A DNA stretch of 64,000 nt, taken from positions 61,158,880-61,222,879 of the forward strand of contig OU744731.1 in assembly GCA_916613615.1 (NCBI GenBank). Reading direction: 5' to 3'. Shown piece after piece: positions 24,206 to 37,000 of the stretch. Each line of letters starts with the position of its first letter. Position 1 is the stretch's first letter. The stretch is from Steromphala cineraria. Taxonomy: Eukaryota; Mollusca; Gastropoda; Trochida; Trochidae. Under the pieces are notes generated by a model, which worked only from the letters and a program-made list of their open reading frames with translations, did not search any database and was not told the origin of the DNA. The position numbers and the translations under genes were made by a program.

Positions 24206-25535
24206 TTATGTCATGTTTAGATGTTTTTAAACTTGTCAACACAACATATAATCAACACTTATTGTCAACACTTCAATACACTAAACTAAAAAAACGGTCA
24301 GCAAAAGCGTATCGTTAAAATACATTAACCTAACCATGACACGACAACATTCTAAACTATATTTCAGTCCAATCGTGTCTATACGCTCCAATAACCGCCT
24401 CTATGTAAGTATATATATAAGTAAGTGATAGCGAGGGATGAATGACCCCGGCTTCAACTAGTCTGACCTCCGGACACAGTCACAAAAGCAAAATATATTC
24501 AATTGACTACCAACCCAGTCTAGAAAAGTATAGCAAGTCTAGATCACTCAGCTTTAGGGTCGCTGAAGTTACAATATCTCCTGGGCTCCATTTGTTTTAA
24601 TACATGAATTGTTTACAAAAGATACTTCATGAAAAAAAATACTTCTGGGACTAAATGTAAGTCTATGCTCCAACCTGAAAGGTGGGTTTTTATTTTTTGA
24701 CCCCTCCTTACCCCCTTACAAACGTAAGTATATATACAGTGATTTTTTTTCTTGTTGATATGCATATTCCGTCTGAAGAAGTGCTTGCTTATTCTTTGAT
24801 GAAGTAGTGCTATATAGTTATAAACGTCGTTAATGTTCATAACGAAGACGTTACGATCAGGGAATTTCTAATTCTTGATTCGTTTTAAAGTGTTGTATAT
24901 GCTTACAATTTTTTACTGGTACATGCTCTTCAAATCACACTTTCCAGCAAATTAGAGAGAAAAGCCCAAAAGGGGAAATGTTACTTTTCCATTTTAGTAA
25001 GTAAATAACGCTAACTTATTTTGTAAATATTTTGACAAAAACAAATCCGGAAAACTTTAGAATTACGTACCATACAGCTATTTATATGGTACATGTTAAC
25101 ATTTCTTTTACGATGTTGACATTTTGTTTAAATCACATTCGAGGTGAAAATATATATAGTTTTCATTTGTATTCTCTGTGGATCTGTTCAAACTATCGGC
25201 CATTAACCAGTGGGGGTCGAGAGCAAGTGGAACATTAAATGTTATCTTTCAACGTAAAGCATGTCCTTTGCCATATCATTAATGGTGTATAACAAATGGT
25301 TTCCCAGGCATTTATGACATTAGACGAAAATATGCCTTTTAAGAATATATTGCAATCGTTGGATCTCTCCACACTGTGTATATAGATATGTTTCGTTGAC
25401 AATTTTGACTGCCGCTTCGATGGTCATATTGAAGAGTGCTACAACGTCAAACAACGTAAGATTTTCCCTTTCTAAAAATGTGAATGTCTTTTGGAGAAAT
25501 AATATAAGTTATACCATTCAGAGGCGGGGTATATA
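24206..25535. other. Intergenic DNA, nothing recognised
   Basis: AT-rich, only short frames, no RNA gene or strong repeat seen. Confidence 0.45.
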
Positions 25536-25540
25536 TTATG

Positions 25541-25664
25541 GATAACACATAGTCCACGGGCATTATCAATAATAAAGGATGTTTGCCTGCGGGATTTGCC
25601 CACGGGCAAATCACGAGGGCAAACATCCTTTATTATTGATAATGCCCACGGACTATGTGTTATC
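25541..25664. repeat. Two-tier perfect palindrome
   Basis: Arms 25541-25587 and 25618-25664 are perfect 47-bp inverted copies (starting GATAACACATAGTCCACGGG). The 30-bp spacer contains a second palindrome, GATTTGCCCACGGGCAAATC, with 9-bp arms and a 2-bp loop. It is probably a fold-back element, or a cruciform-capable site. Confidence 0.95.
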
Positions 25665-25817
25665 TATTTTATAAACCATCAACTAGTTATAATAACAATG
25701 ATATTGCCGATAACGTGAAAGGACTTGAAATAATTGAGGCGGCCGTAAAATATTCAAAAACATAAACTAAGATCTTTGTTATAAGAGGACCTAACAAAAT
25801 AAGATTGTCGGCGCTGT

Positions 25818-25892
25818 CATAATAGCTCAGTGGTTGGAGCGTTGGGTTCAGCGTTCGGCAATGTAAACTCTGCGGGTTCGAGACGGCATATC
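25818..25892 (+). repeat. tRNA-derived SINE-like sequence
   Basis: TAGCTCAGTGGTTGGAGCG resembles a tRNA A box, and GCGGGTTCGAGAC about 40 bp later a B box. The acceptor arm does not pair convincingly and the anticodon arm is not readable, so this is called a SINE or tRNA pseudogene rather than a tRNA. Confidence 0.6.
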
Positions 25893-27358
25893 GCCATAAA
25901 ATTTGCATTGTCAAAATTACATGTGTGACACTTTGACTTAAACCAAAAACATTAATTACAATCAAATAATTATTTGAAGAGGGGTATATTATAATAATAT
26001 CCTGCCTTGCAGGGCGATTATGTTGATATTAACCTTTATTACACACGTAGGTAACGTACAAGTGATGGCATACTAATCTCGTACGACACACGTGTGTCGT
26101 ATTGCGTTGACCTGTGTCGTATCAACATGACCTCGCATTCCACAAATTTGATTGGTTAACCAATGACTTCCATTTAGGGTCAACTAAAACGGAACTTTTT
26201 TCGCATTAATAACAAACGTGTCATTTCTTCAATTGCAAGTTTACGGCTTTATATACTTAAAAAGAGTTGATACATAGACAGATACTCAGAAAACATACGA
26301 TTTCGTCAGTGTGCAAAATCGATTTCATGAAAAATCAATAGATCAGCGGTCAGATACCGTCGGCAGGACACTCGTTTCGTATAATTCGTATCTAATGAGA
26401 CCTCGTGTAGTATTCTCTATGCATCCGAGGGACATTACTCGAATAATTCCCTTGTTGTACGAGTCAGAAGGAACTTGAAATATATAAAGACCTCAAATAA
26501 CAATGGAGTGACGTCACTAAAGTTTTACTACCGAATGTTTAAACAAAACGCATATAAAATGAAGATAAGAGTAAGAACTGCGTAAGTTATGTTACTATAG
26601 TTTACATATCGGTTGATCAAAAGTAACCAGCTTGGTCATGTGTTCGAGGTAACATACATTGTACATTTCAAGACCCTCAATCTGCACGCTTTTTTCATGC
26701 TTTTTATGTGCCGGGGTATAAATGATTTATAACCCCGCTCAAGAGGGTGATATCAGTATTTATCCAGGGTCACGTTGACCAATCAGAGATCGAGATTCTT
26801 ACATGAGGAAGGATAAATATGTTTATAAAAACAACTGTTATGTGATAATGAAATTTATCTGAATTGACCAAAATATGTATTATATACATGTACATGGATT
26901 TTATACTGCTAAAAAGAGGTAAAGGGTCAAACCTATTTTATCTTGACATCTATATAGAGGAAAAATCACTGCGTGAGTTCAGAGTTGTGCCAAAAAGATG
27001 CCATTGTCATACTTGCATGCGGTTTGTGATGAAATTTAGCGATTGCGAAAAGAAAACATCATTCGGTAGAAAAATCTTTCGTTGAAAGTTTGATATCATA
27101 TTTACATCTTTTAATCAACAATGAAATACTAAATTTGACGTCCAAAGTACAGTACCCTCTGCAAAAATGCCATAGCTTTTAACGAACCCGCTTTCGGTGA
27201 CATCATCATTATGTGTGTAGGTTTTACACTGCATCTCAGTTACCCCTACTGTCTCCTATTTAATGAATTTTGGTCCGATCTTCTAATGGTTGGTCGCAAT
27301 ATATGGCTAAAAATACCAGTAAAGAGACTTTTAAAAATATTGCAGTTTAAATATGGGT
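25893..27358. other. Upstream flank of SLC23 gene
   Basis: 26089-26106 is a short palindrome (ACGACACACGTGTGTCGT) with a central CACGTG E-box. 26985-27230 is an inverted dispersed copy of 40275-40510 (AACGAACCCGCTTTCGGTGA in one, its reverse in the other). No promoter or upstream exon for SLC23 could be assigned. Confidence 0.45.
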
Positions 27359-27851
27359 CTTTAAAGTGACACAGAGTATCTTTCTTAAAAGTTTATTTAG
27401 ATTTGATAAGCTACAAAATATATAATATGCTGTTTGAAGTTCATATCTCATCACTGGACTTGCAAATATATCCATTAATGCATAATATCTCTAAAATGCT
27501 TGATTTTATGGAAAAATCAAGAAAACATCTCAAATACGTTTAATATTCGAAATTATGCATCCAATTAATCTACCTATTAGTTACAATACATAATAAACAC
27601 TATCGAATCAAATATATCTTCCTGTCAGCTTATGACAAGGTTTCAAAATTACGTTTGGCGAACACTCGAGCCACATTGTCCGGTTTTCGATCAAAATCCC
27701 GACTTTGAATGGCCGTAGTTTCGCTCTAATGTTCTGATGGACCTTTAACTTGTTATTTTCAGTAACAGTTAGTGATTCCCGATGTAATAACATCGATTTC
27801 AAAATTTGACGTATGTGATCCTATCAACATACTCTATATATGTCACTTTAA
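27359..27851. mobile_element. GTGACACAGAGTA small inverted-repeat element, copy 1
   Basis: It starts TTTAAAGTGACACAGAGTAT and ends CATACTCTATATATGTCACTTTAA-like, about 490 bp. Copies at 38872-39366 and 49988-50478 share the interior (CACTCGAGCCA, TTGTCCGGTTT, AATCCCGACTTTGAATGGCC). TTAA-like ends suggest a TTAA or TA target; the superfamily was not settled. It ends 25 bp before SLC23 exon 1. Confidence 0.85.
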
Positions 27852-27876
27852 TCCATATACAAACTCTTTACAGAGG

Positions 27877-28056
27877 ATGAGTACAATGAGTGGTGAGGCA
27901 TCTAAATATGACGAGAATGGCGACAAAAAGGACAACACGCAGGAAGTTACTATTGAAAAAGGAGAGGAAGACGAGAAAGTTGCCAAAGAGAAGAGGCTCC
28001 GATATACTCTTGAAAAACGTCCCCCCGTCTCTATTATTGTAGGAGCCGGTTTCCAG
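27877..28056 (+). CDS. SLC23A1-like: SLC23 exon 1 (residues 1-60)
   Basis: ATG at 27877 is preceded by CTCTTTACAG|AGG, a good acceptor at 27871-27873, so the exon probably begins in the 5' UTR at 27874. A second in-frame ATG lies at 27886 (residue 4); both have A at -3, so the start is not certain. The frame is open further upstream (to 27772), but that part comes from a transposable element. It encodes the acidic cytoplasmic N-terminus and the beginning of TM1 (PPVSIIVGAGFQ). The donor is CCAG|GTAGGT, phase 0. Confidence 0.88.
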
Positions 28057-31000
28057 GTAGGTACTGTTTGTTATGTACTACCACCCATTGATGTGATTTT
28101 ACACTCAGGAACAAAAGAAACGATACCAACTTTTCCAAAAAATACAAAACCAAATCCTGTTGTAAATGAAATGAGACTACAAACCCTTGTGATAGGCACA
28201 TCAGTTGCGAAGAAGTACTCACAATTTCAAACATCAAAGTATGATTATTATAATTGCATGACTCTTTAAATACACGTGAGGTCCCAAAATAGCTTTTTCA
28301 ATGTTATTTTTGGTCGTAATCTTTGAAACAGGAAAAAAATATGAAATTTGATAAATTAAATAAAAACATTGATAGAAATTAATTTGTTCATGCACATATG
28401 GTTTTAAAACAAGCAAAAGAGTCATTTTCACTATCCCATCTCGCCTAGTTAAGGAGATTTTCAAACGGCACTTTTTGAAAGGCGTGTTTATAGATATAGC
28501 TTTGAACTTCAAAACTTAGTTCAGCGAGCTCCTGGACACATGAAATAACCTTGTTTCAGCCGTAATTATCACTAGTAGCTTAACCTATCTGGATTTATGT
28601 GGTATCGTTTCTTTTGTCCCTGAGTGTATGTTAATCTTATTTCAATAAGATCTTTTGATGAGCTTTTGTGGTTCTTATTTCAATGAGATTGTATTTTGAC
28701 CTTGCTTTAATGCGACCCTGTGCTGACCTTTTTAAATGAGATTGTTGATGAGCTTATTTCAATAAGATTGTGTTTCTAGCCTATTCTTAAGCGACCGTGT
28801 CTCTTTTCTAATGAGATTGAGTTTTAAGCTATTATAATGAGAGTGTGTGGTTTAACTCTAATCAGATTTCTGTTGTACTAGGATTGAAAGTACTTTTAAA
28901 TGAATTTGTGTATTGATGTTATTTTGAAAAAAATATGTATCGATCTTGTTTCAATGAGATTATATGTTCATTATCAATGATATATGTGTTGATCTTATTT
29001 CAATGAGATAATATGTTCAGTATTCAATGATATATGTGTTGATCTTATTTCAACGAGATTATATGTTCATTATCAATGATATATATGTGTTGATTTTATT
29101 TCAATGAGATTAACTGTTTAGTATTCAATATGTGTGTTGTTCTTGTTTTAATGAGATTGTAATTTGGCCAGCACGTGTTGATGTGCCTACTGGCATGTCT
29201 TATTTCAATAAGAATGAATGTTCAGTATTCAATATATGTGTTGATCTTATTCTAATGAGATTATCTTGGCCAGCACGTGTTGATTTGCCTACCGGCGTGT
29301 CTTATTTCAATGAGATTAAATTTTCAGTATGGAATATGTGTGTTGATCTTATTTTAATGAGATTGTATATTGGCCAGCACGTGTTGATGTGCCTACCGGC
29401 GTGTCTGGCTATACCTTTCATCGTGGCTGACGGGCTGTGTGCCGAGTTCGACAGTCCAGTTCGAACCAAACTGTTTTCCTCAACACTACTTATGTGTGGT
29501 ATTTGCACGATACTTGAGACTGCTCTTGGAATCAGGTTTGTATATTTTCAATTAACATTCATACTTTACTGATTTTGAGTTTTAAGCTATTTTACTGAGA
29601 TTGTGTGATTTAACATTAATGAGATTTCTGTTGTAATGGAATCAGGTTTGTATATTTTCATTTAACATTTATGCTTCACTGATTTTGACTGTATCCGACT
29701 TTCATGAGATTTTTTTTACAAAACATTTACATTTTAAAAGCTCCCTCGCACGTGTTTTAAGCTTTTTCAATGTTTCTTTTTATTCACGATTTACACTGTC
29801 GTGTCCCCGATAGGGAGTGGGCACGACAAGATGGCGACTGGAACTGATTATCACAGGTATTAGCCGTTTTTCAGTGCTCATTTCTCGTAATCGCCGATGT
29901 GATAGCCAGGTTATGATTCCTGAATACATTCCTGTTGTGTTTGGGTGCACAAACTGACGTGTTTGCGTATATGCCATTTCAAGTTGAGGTTTATCTCAAT
30001 TTCTTTTCCGAAGCGGTGAGGAGACTTTGTAATGCCTTAGTTTTCATTTGGATTGGGAGAGGGGACACATTTGGATAGGGAGGGGACACATTTGGATAGG
30101 GAGGGGGGACACATTTGGATAGGGAGGGGACACATTTAGATAGGGAGGGGGGACACATTTGGATAGGGCGGGGACACCTTTGGATAGGGAGGGGACACAT
30201 TTAGATAGGGAGGGGGACACATTTGGATAGGGAGGGGACACATTTGGATAGGGAGGGGACACCTTTGGATAGGAAGGGGACACCTTTGGATAGGGAGGGG
30301 GGACACATTTGGATAGGGCGGGGACACCTTTGGATAGGGAGGGGACACATTTAGATAGGGCGGGGACACCTTTGGATAGGGAGGGGGGACACATTTGGAT
30401 AGGGCGGGGACACCTTTGGATAGGGAGGGGGACACATTTGGATAGGGCGGGGACACCTTTGGATAGGGAGGGGACACATTTGGATAGGTAGGGGACACCT
30501 TTAGATAGGGAGTGGACAAAAAGGGTACACGGTTCATACAACTTGTTGTCAATAGATGTTAAAACACATCATTTCAATCCGAGTATCCGTAGTCCGTGGG
30601 AACAGATGGCAAATATAGCGAAAACGTCTTTTTTAGTGTGGATAGCTGGTTCAAGTCGTCATTGTTGTATATATTTTAAAATCTACATCCAGGTTACCTA
30701 TCCTTCAAGGACCTTCCTCTGTCTTCCTGCCGGTGATTCTAGCAGTGCAGAAGACGGATGAGTGGAAGTGTGTCGACAGATCAACTATAGGTGAACTGCG
30801 AGCTAAACTTGGATATATATTTAATACTAAACGAGCTAATATGTAATACAATTTCACCATACGAGTTGATGATCTTGTAAGAGTTTAGTATAGTATCAAT
30901 ATCAGATAAAATGGAATCACAATTTGTGAAGTCTAGACAATACTAAACCAGCTAATATGTAATACAATTTCACCATACGAGTTGATGATCTTGTAAGAGT

Positions 31001-34000
31001 TTAGTATAGTATCAATATCAGATAAAAAGGATGCACAATTTGTGAAGTCTGGACACTTTAGTTATGCACAGAATACTAAAGGAGCTCATATGTAATACAA
31101 TTTTACAATAAAAGTTGATGATCTGGTAGGTGGTTAGTATAGTATGAATATCAGATAATAAGGATGCACAATGTGTGAGTTCTAGACAATGTTATGATGT
31201 ACTGAATATGTAATACAGTTTTACCATAGGATTTGACGATCTGGTTAGTATTAAATCAATATCAGATAAAATGGATGCACACATTTTTAAAAAAATCTAG
31301 ACACGTTAGTTATATATAGAAAACTAAACGAGCTTATATGTAATACAATTTTATCAATCACATTTTTGATCGTGTAAGAGTTTAGTATAGTTTCAATATC
31401 AGATAAAAAGGTTTTGTAAAGTCTAGACACTTTCGTCATATGCAGAATACTAAACGAGTGTCTTTGTTATACAATTCTTTTTTTTGGCTTTTTAACAATT
31501 TTTACTTCTATTAATGCTACACACGGGGTTGAATACCACAGAAATTTCGTCAATTTACATCTATGTAGCACAACTATTCACACTGCAGAGAAAACATTGC
31601 ATACCTCTGTGTAATACAACGTTGACCTGATGGTTGGGAAAATGTGCAGCAATTTTACGTCAATTTAAGCGTTGTAGAAGATTTTGAGGTATAATAAACG
31701 AGTAATATACAGCTGCGTACCTTAAGTTTGTTCACTTGCTTGTGATCTTAGTGCAAATATCATGTCATTTGGGTTTCGTTTTGACGTTCATAAAATAAGT
31801 CCACGACCACTTACAAAAGATCACCAATTGTCCATGTGTAAAATAACCATTCCCAAACCCTATTTCGGGATGGTCTCGTCATTGATGCTAAATGTCAATA
31901 TTTGGCATTGTTAAATAGACAGGTGGGGTCATATTTGTGAAATTCGGATTTTCTTAAATTTTGATTAAAATAATCCATGTAAACTTTGTAGGGGGGAAAT
32001 CGGCACAGTTACGTTGCCTTAGCGCAAAGTAACACATATGAATAAGATCTAAAGCTGTTGACGATTTATGAATGATCTTGAAGAGCAAAATAGAAATGAA
32101 AACAATGCAATTTTATGAATGAAGATGATGTTTTACATAAAATTCTAGTACTCAACGAGTTTTTCATAAAAATGAACTTTAATCTTCAGAGAACGGATCA
32201 TCAATTAATTCGACCATCTTGTCCCAGGAGGAACGACTTAGACAGGTATGATCTTCGTGAGCCCGGTGCCAAATGAGACTATATTATCGAGAATTTCTTC
32301 AGTTGCTTCAAAGTATGAATGAATGTTTTATTCAAGTCAAAGGCCACAGACCCAAAGGACTTACATTTGCAATATAAAAGACATTTGTTTTCCATCAACA
32401 CGTAAATCACATAAACGCTGATAACAGAGAAGTGAATAAAGTAAACATGAAGTAATGTAATCATTGATGTATTAACGGATATAGTTTAAAAGCGAAAAAT
32501 ACATATTTGCTTAGATTTAACAATGTTTGAGGACACGTGGAATTGATTAAATTAACGAATGTTGTTACAGTAGGATATTTATAGTAAATAGGATGGATGT
32601 ATGATTCTCGTAGTTCCGAAAAAGCTTTGCAGACAAGCAAGAAGTGGAATTCATGTTCAATTACATTTATCCCATAGCGGCAGCAGTGCGAACATATTCT
32701 CATTTCTTCGTCTACTCCAGTTCTTCTTCCTAGCTCAATCATCAGGTTGTGGCATCCGCATCTAAATCTTGATAGAGCTTTTCTGTATATTCTTAAGTTG
32801 ACATTAGTTAAATAGAGTTCGACATTTAAAGTAGATTTGTAAGTTGAATAGGAAGATAGTTTAGAGTTGCTTGTAACATTTGCTTGCCATTGCTGAATGT
32901 CCATGTCGATTTAATGTAAGTCGATTCATTAGAGGGTAAATATTTATTGTGATCGAAACCCGGACAATGGGGCGCGTCATTTATTCTTCTAACGTATTAT
33001 TTGTAAGCAAGCATGTGAAACATAGTGGAAATTGTTTGTAAAGATAAACTGAACGCCAAAGGAAATGTTACAACTCTTTGAATTTGAATATCATAAAAAG
33101 TTACGTGCATTCATTATCAAAGAAAATAAAGTCAGTTTGGATAATTTTTACAATTTTCACTTCAATTTTTGCATGATCGGAAATAGGACAATTGACCCCA
33201 CCCATGAAGAACTGGCGATAACTTATTTACCATTAAAGTTACAGGTCTGCTATTTTAGCACAATACACTAAACTGATTGAATGTTACAACACAACAAAGC
33301 AAATTCCTCTGAACACGTAACTTTTTATGATACTCAAATTCAAAGAGGTGTAACATTTCTTTTTGCGTTCAGTTTATATCACTAGATTAAATGTAAGTGT
33401 TACGTGTTCAATTTCGGTAGTAAGATGTATGATTTATATTGGGAACTTATATTTGTCATGTCATGTTTAACAATTTGTTGAGATGTTTTGAGAAAATTAA
33501 AAGCCAAATAAATACCATGGCCATGACCGTGACCATACATACTAGGTCACGTTTGTGAAACTTTTGGAAAGACGAAATAGATATGTGTTATGGAAGGCTA
33601 GTCTTCAACAAAGAGAGGTTATGAGGTTAAGCTGGGTCATGTTGTCCAGAAACTACAACAGAATTTGTATTCTGTAAACTGATGCTTAGGTCTATACAGT
33701 TTTTTCATTTTGAACGGCCAAAGAGTTCCCACTTCAGATAGCAAATAGAGGTCAGACAGTGTTTTACCCCTAAAAGAAAAGTTATATGAGGTATAAGAAT
33801 AAGTCTTTCTTTCAGAATTAGCTAATATACTTGGCTGTCAGCATGTAAGAGTCATATATTGCTATGCCAATTGCGGAAGGTCAGGTGACCCACTCAAAGG
33901 AAGCTGTTCGGTCGCTTCCGGGTCCAAAATCCCAAGAATTTCAACGTGTGAATTTCATAGGGCATATTTTCAAATAGCTGTAGCTAAAAAGTAGTAAGGT

Positions 34001-37000
34001 CTATGTATAGTATTTAATTGATTTTTTTATCAGGATTATGCATATCTTACTGCTGCTAGTGGTTAATAGTGAACTGATTCAATTGTAAAGGAGCGACAAG
34101 TCAATGACCGATGGCAATTTAACATTGGAGTCTATGGGGAAAAAACTGTATAACGAGACCTTAGTACAGAGAGATGGGTTGTATTCTCATTATAAGTATT
34201 AATATCTGGAGAGTCTTGAGGACGCTATTAGTTTGTACGTTAATGTTGATGACACTTAAATCTCAACGCTTATGACAAAAGAATAAACTTGAACAATTGA
34301 ATTATCTCATTGCCTAAGCCCGAATCTACCACTCGTACCCAGTGTCGTTTCTTATCTGAGTATTAATGTTAATTGTAATTCAAAGTCGAGGATCAATCTA
34401 TAAAAACCTCTTTGATCAACGTTATTCCTTCCATTTTAATCTTGTTATGATTCATTATTATTATTTTTTGGTATTAACGTAGCATTTATTATTATGCACT
34501 ATAAGAAGACGACCATTATATTATTTAACCAAGAAATCTTCTTTCCATTAAAAATATCTTCTTTAAAGCACATTTTTTTTCTTCTTCCTAATTCATTTTA
34601 ATGTAAATAGTCATGTATTTTGGTCGATATTAGTGTTGGATAATTTCTAAGTATGAATTAAAGGTCTAGTTTCACTATTTTGAATGCTAATTGAAAAAGC
34701 GTAGCTTTGAAGTGCCCATGCATTAAACATCAACTTCCGAATCAAGAATTTAAAATTGTCATATAAACTTAACTTCCTGCTTTGTATTCAAGTTATCAGG
34801 AAGTGTCATGGCTGCCTCCCTTGTGGAGATTCTCATTGGTGGAACCGGATTGGTTGGTCTCCTGCTGCGCTTAGTTGGACCAATCACAGTGGCCCCCGTC
34901 ATTGCGCTGATTGGTCTATCCCTCTACAAGATCCCTATTAAATACTCCGCGTCATCATGGGAACTGGCATTGGCGTGAGTATCTTTTATCTGTTCATGTA
35001 TTCATAAATGTATTAAAGGGGCAGTAGCACTTTTTTTATCATTTTATATTTTAAAATTTTCACTGATAATTGTACGTTGACGCTAAATGTATTATTTTGA
35101 TAGTGTCAAAAAACTCATTACACAAACCAATCATCCATAGTCAGAGGACAAAGTATGAAGATTCACCTAAAATCCATTAATAGGCGGCCATTTTTTGTGA
35201 ATACCTTTTATTAATTTTGTGTAAGAAAAGGGAATGGCATGGCTAAATTTAACATTATATATTTGAATTATTACTGCTCCATTTAGTTGAAATACATTGT
35301 CTTTCAAGTGAAATCGTTAATTTTCATTTTCTTGACATCACCTTATAATCCCCATAAAACGTGCTACTGCCCCTTTAATGTATTGTAACGTTTTTGGTAT
35401 GTTCACGTAATCAGTCGTTTGGAAAATACGTGACCGCGTCATTTAAAAGCGGTTTTGACGTCATTTCAAATGATTTATATTATTATTGGAATATTGTTTA
35501 TGAATCAGAACATACCTGATAATGGTGATCAATGTTTCATGTTTTATAAATTCTCACCATATTTTGGTATCATACTTCGAATTTAGATAATTAGGTTATT
35601 TGTTTTTTCATCTTAATGGGGCAGTAGCACGTTTTTAGGGGGAATATAATATGATTTCAGGAAAATTAAAATTGATGGTTCCAATTAAAAGACAATGTAT
35701 TTAAACTAAATGAAGCAGTGATAATTCAAATATATAGCGTAAAGTTTAGCCATGCAATTCCTTTTTCTTATACAAAATGAATTAAAGGTGTTCACACAAA
35801 ATGGCCGCCAATGGAATTTATATGAATTTTAATACTTTGTCCTCTGACTATGGATGATTGGTTCGAGTAATGAAATTTTTGACACTGTCAAAATAATACA
35901 TTTAACATTAACTTACAATTATCAGTATTATATTTGAAGTTAAAAATATCAAAAACGTGCTACTGCCCCTTTAAGAAAATAAGAGTGCCCTATATTATAG
36001 ACCCGAAGATGACATTGTCAATTTCTCAAGAAAATTTCTTTCTCCCATAATCTAATTGAAGAGGTGCTGCCAACATTTCGCCTAATACACTTAATATTTT
36101 TTAAGCGATATGAATACTTGATGTAAGAAAGGCATTCGATTATTGTATTATTACTAATTCACACTAAGGCTATCTACAAGTTAATCAAAATACGTGCTAG
36201 AGTGTCACTTTGCATATCTCCTTTAACTTATGACCTATCGGGCTTTTTTGTAAAAGGTATTCCTTTCCTGTTAACATATATATGATTTTAACATGATTAT
36301 TTCACACTTGATTTCCAATATGTCAGTTGTTCAAGATTTAACAATTAGACAAAGAATAAAGGGTCACCTTAAAAAACATCGTAGGAGCTATGAGCGTGGA
36401 ATGTATCACTACGCCCATCCTGTCTCAGGGTACGAACGTTGCGCTAGCTTCACTAATCTGTACCCTGGGCTCAGATGCTAGATTTGCTCGCGCAGCCCGA
36501 CTTGGGTTATAGCCAATCAAATCTTTTTCTCGTTGAAAATTTATCGAGACGGTGGCGAGAAAATGATTTGATTGGCTATATCGCCGCGCAAACGAATCTA
36601 GTTTCTGAGCCCATGGCAGGGTACAGATTAGTGGAGTTAGCGTAACGTTCGTAGCCTGAGACAGGATGCTCTACGCCAACACAATGTCGTAACTTATAAT
36701 TTTTTTAATTATGAATTATTTCTAACTGTTCTCCTCTCATATCAACTAATTAGTTATTTTTTAATTGTGTTAATGAATTAACATAATACAGCACATTTTT
36801 TTTCTTGCTATGATAAAATTTCAAGATGGCGGATGAAAGCCGATAGATAGGTGTCTTTAATTACTTCTTATCCTACAATGCACGTTTAAGAGGCGCGGTG
36901 GGAGTTGTGATCTTCGCCCTCTATCTCGGCCACATCCGTCTGCCCCTCCCGTCACGTGACACCTGCAGGCGGGCATCCCCCCGGGCCAAGAGGAGGGGGA

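Noticed and set aside
22652..24220. Several long open frames (up to 215 codons) rich in His/Thr/Tyr
   Set aside because: They are translations of the satellite array and stay open only because of the unit's composition; no domain, no start context.
25818..25892. Functional tRNA gene
   Set aside because: A- and B-box-like strings are present but the acceptor stem and anticodon arm do not fold.
27772..27876. Upstream extension of SLC23 exon 1 to an earlier in-frame start
   Set aside because: The sequence is the end of a transposable element also found at 38872 and 49988, and a good splice acceptor lies at 27871-27873.
28034..28269. Continuation of exon 1 frame past 28056
   Set aside because: A consensus donor (CAG|GTAGGT) ends the exon, and family similarity resumes at 29378.
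29132..29377. Open frame running through the array into exon 2
   Set aside because: The upstream part is repeat in a different frame from its own exon-like copies; alignment to SLC23 begins exactly at 29378.
30044..30552. Pro/Ser-rich 138- and 165-codon open frames on the - strand
   Set aside because: Translations of the 21-bp minisatellite in two frames at once.
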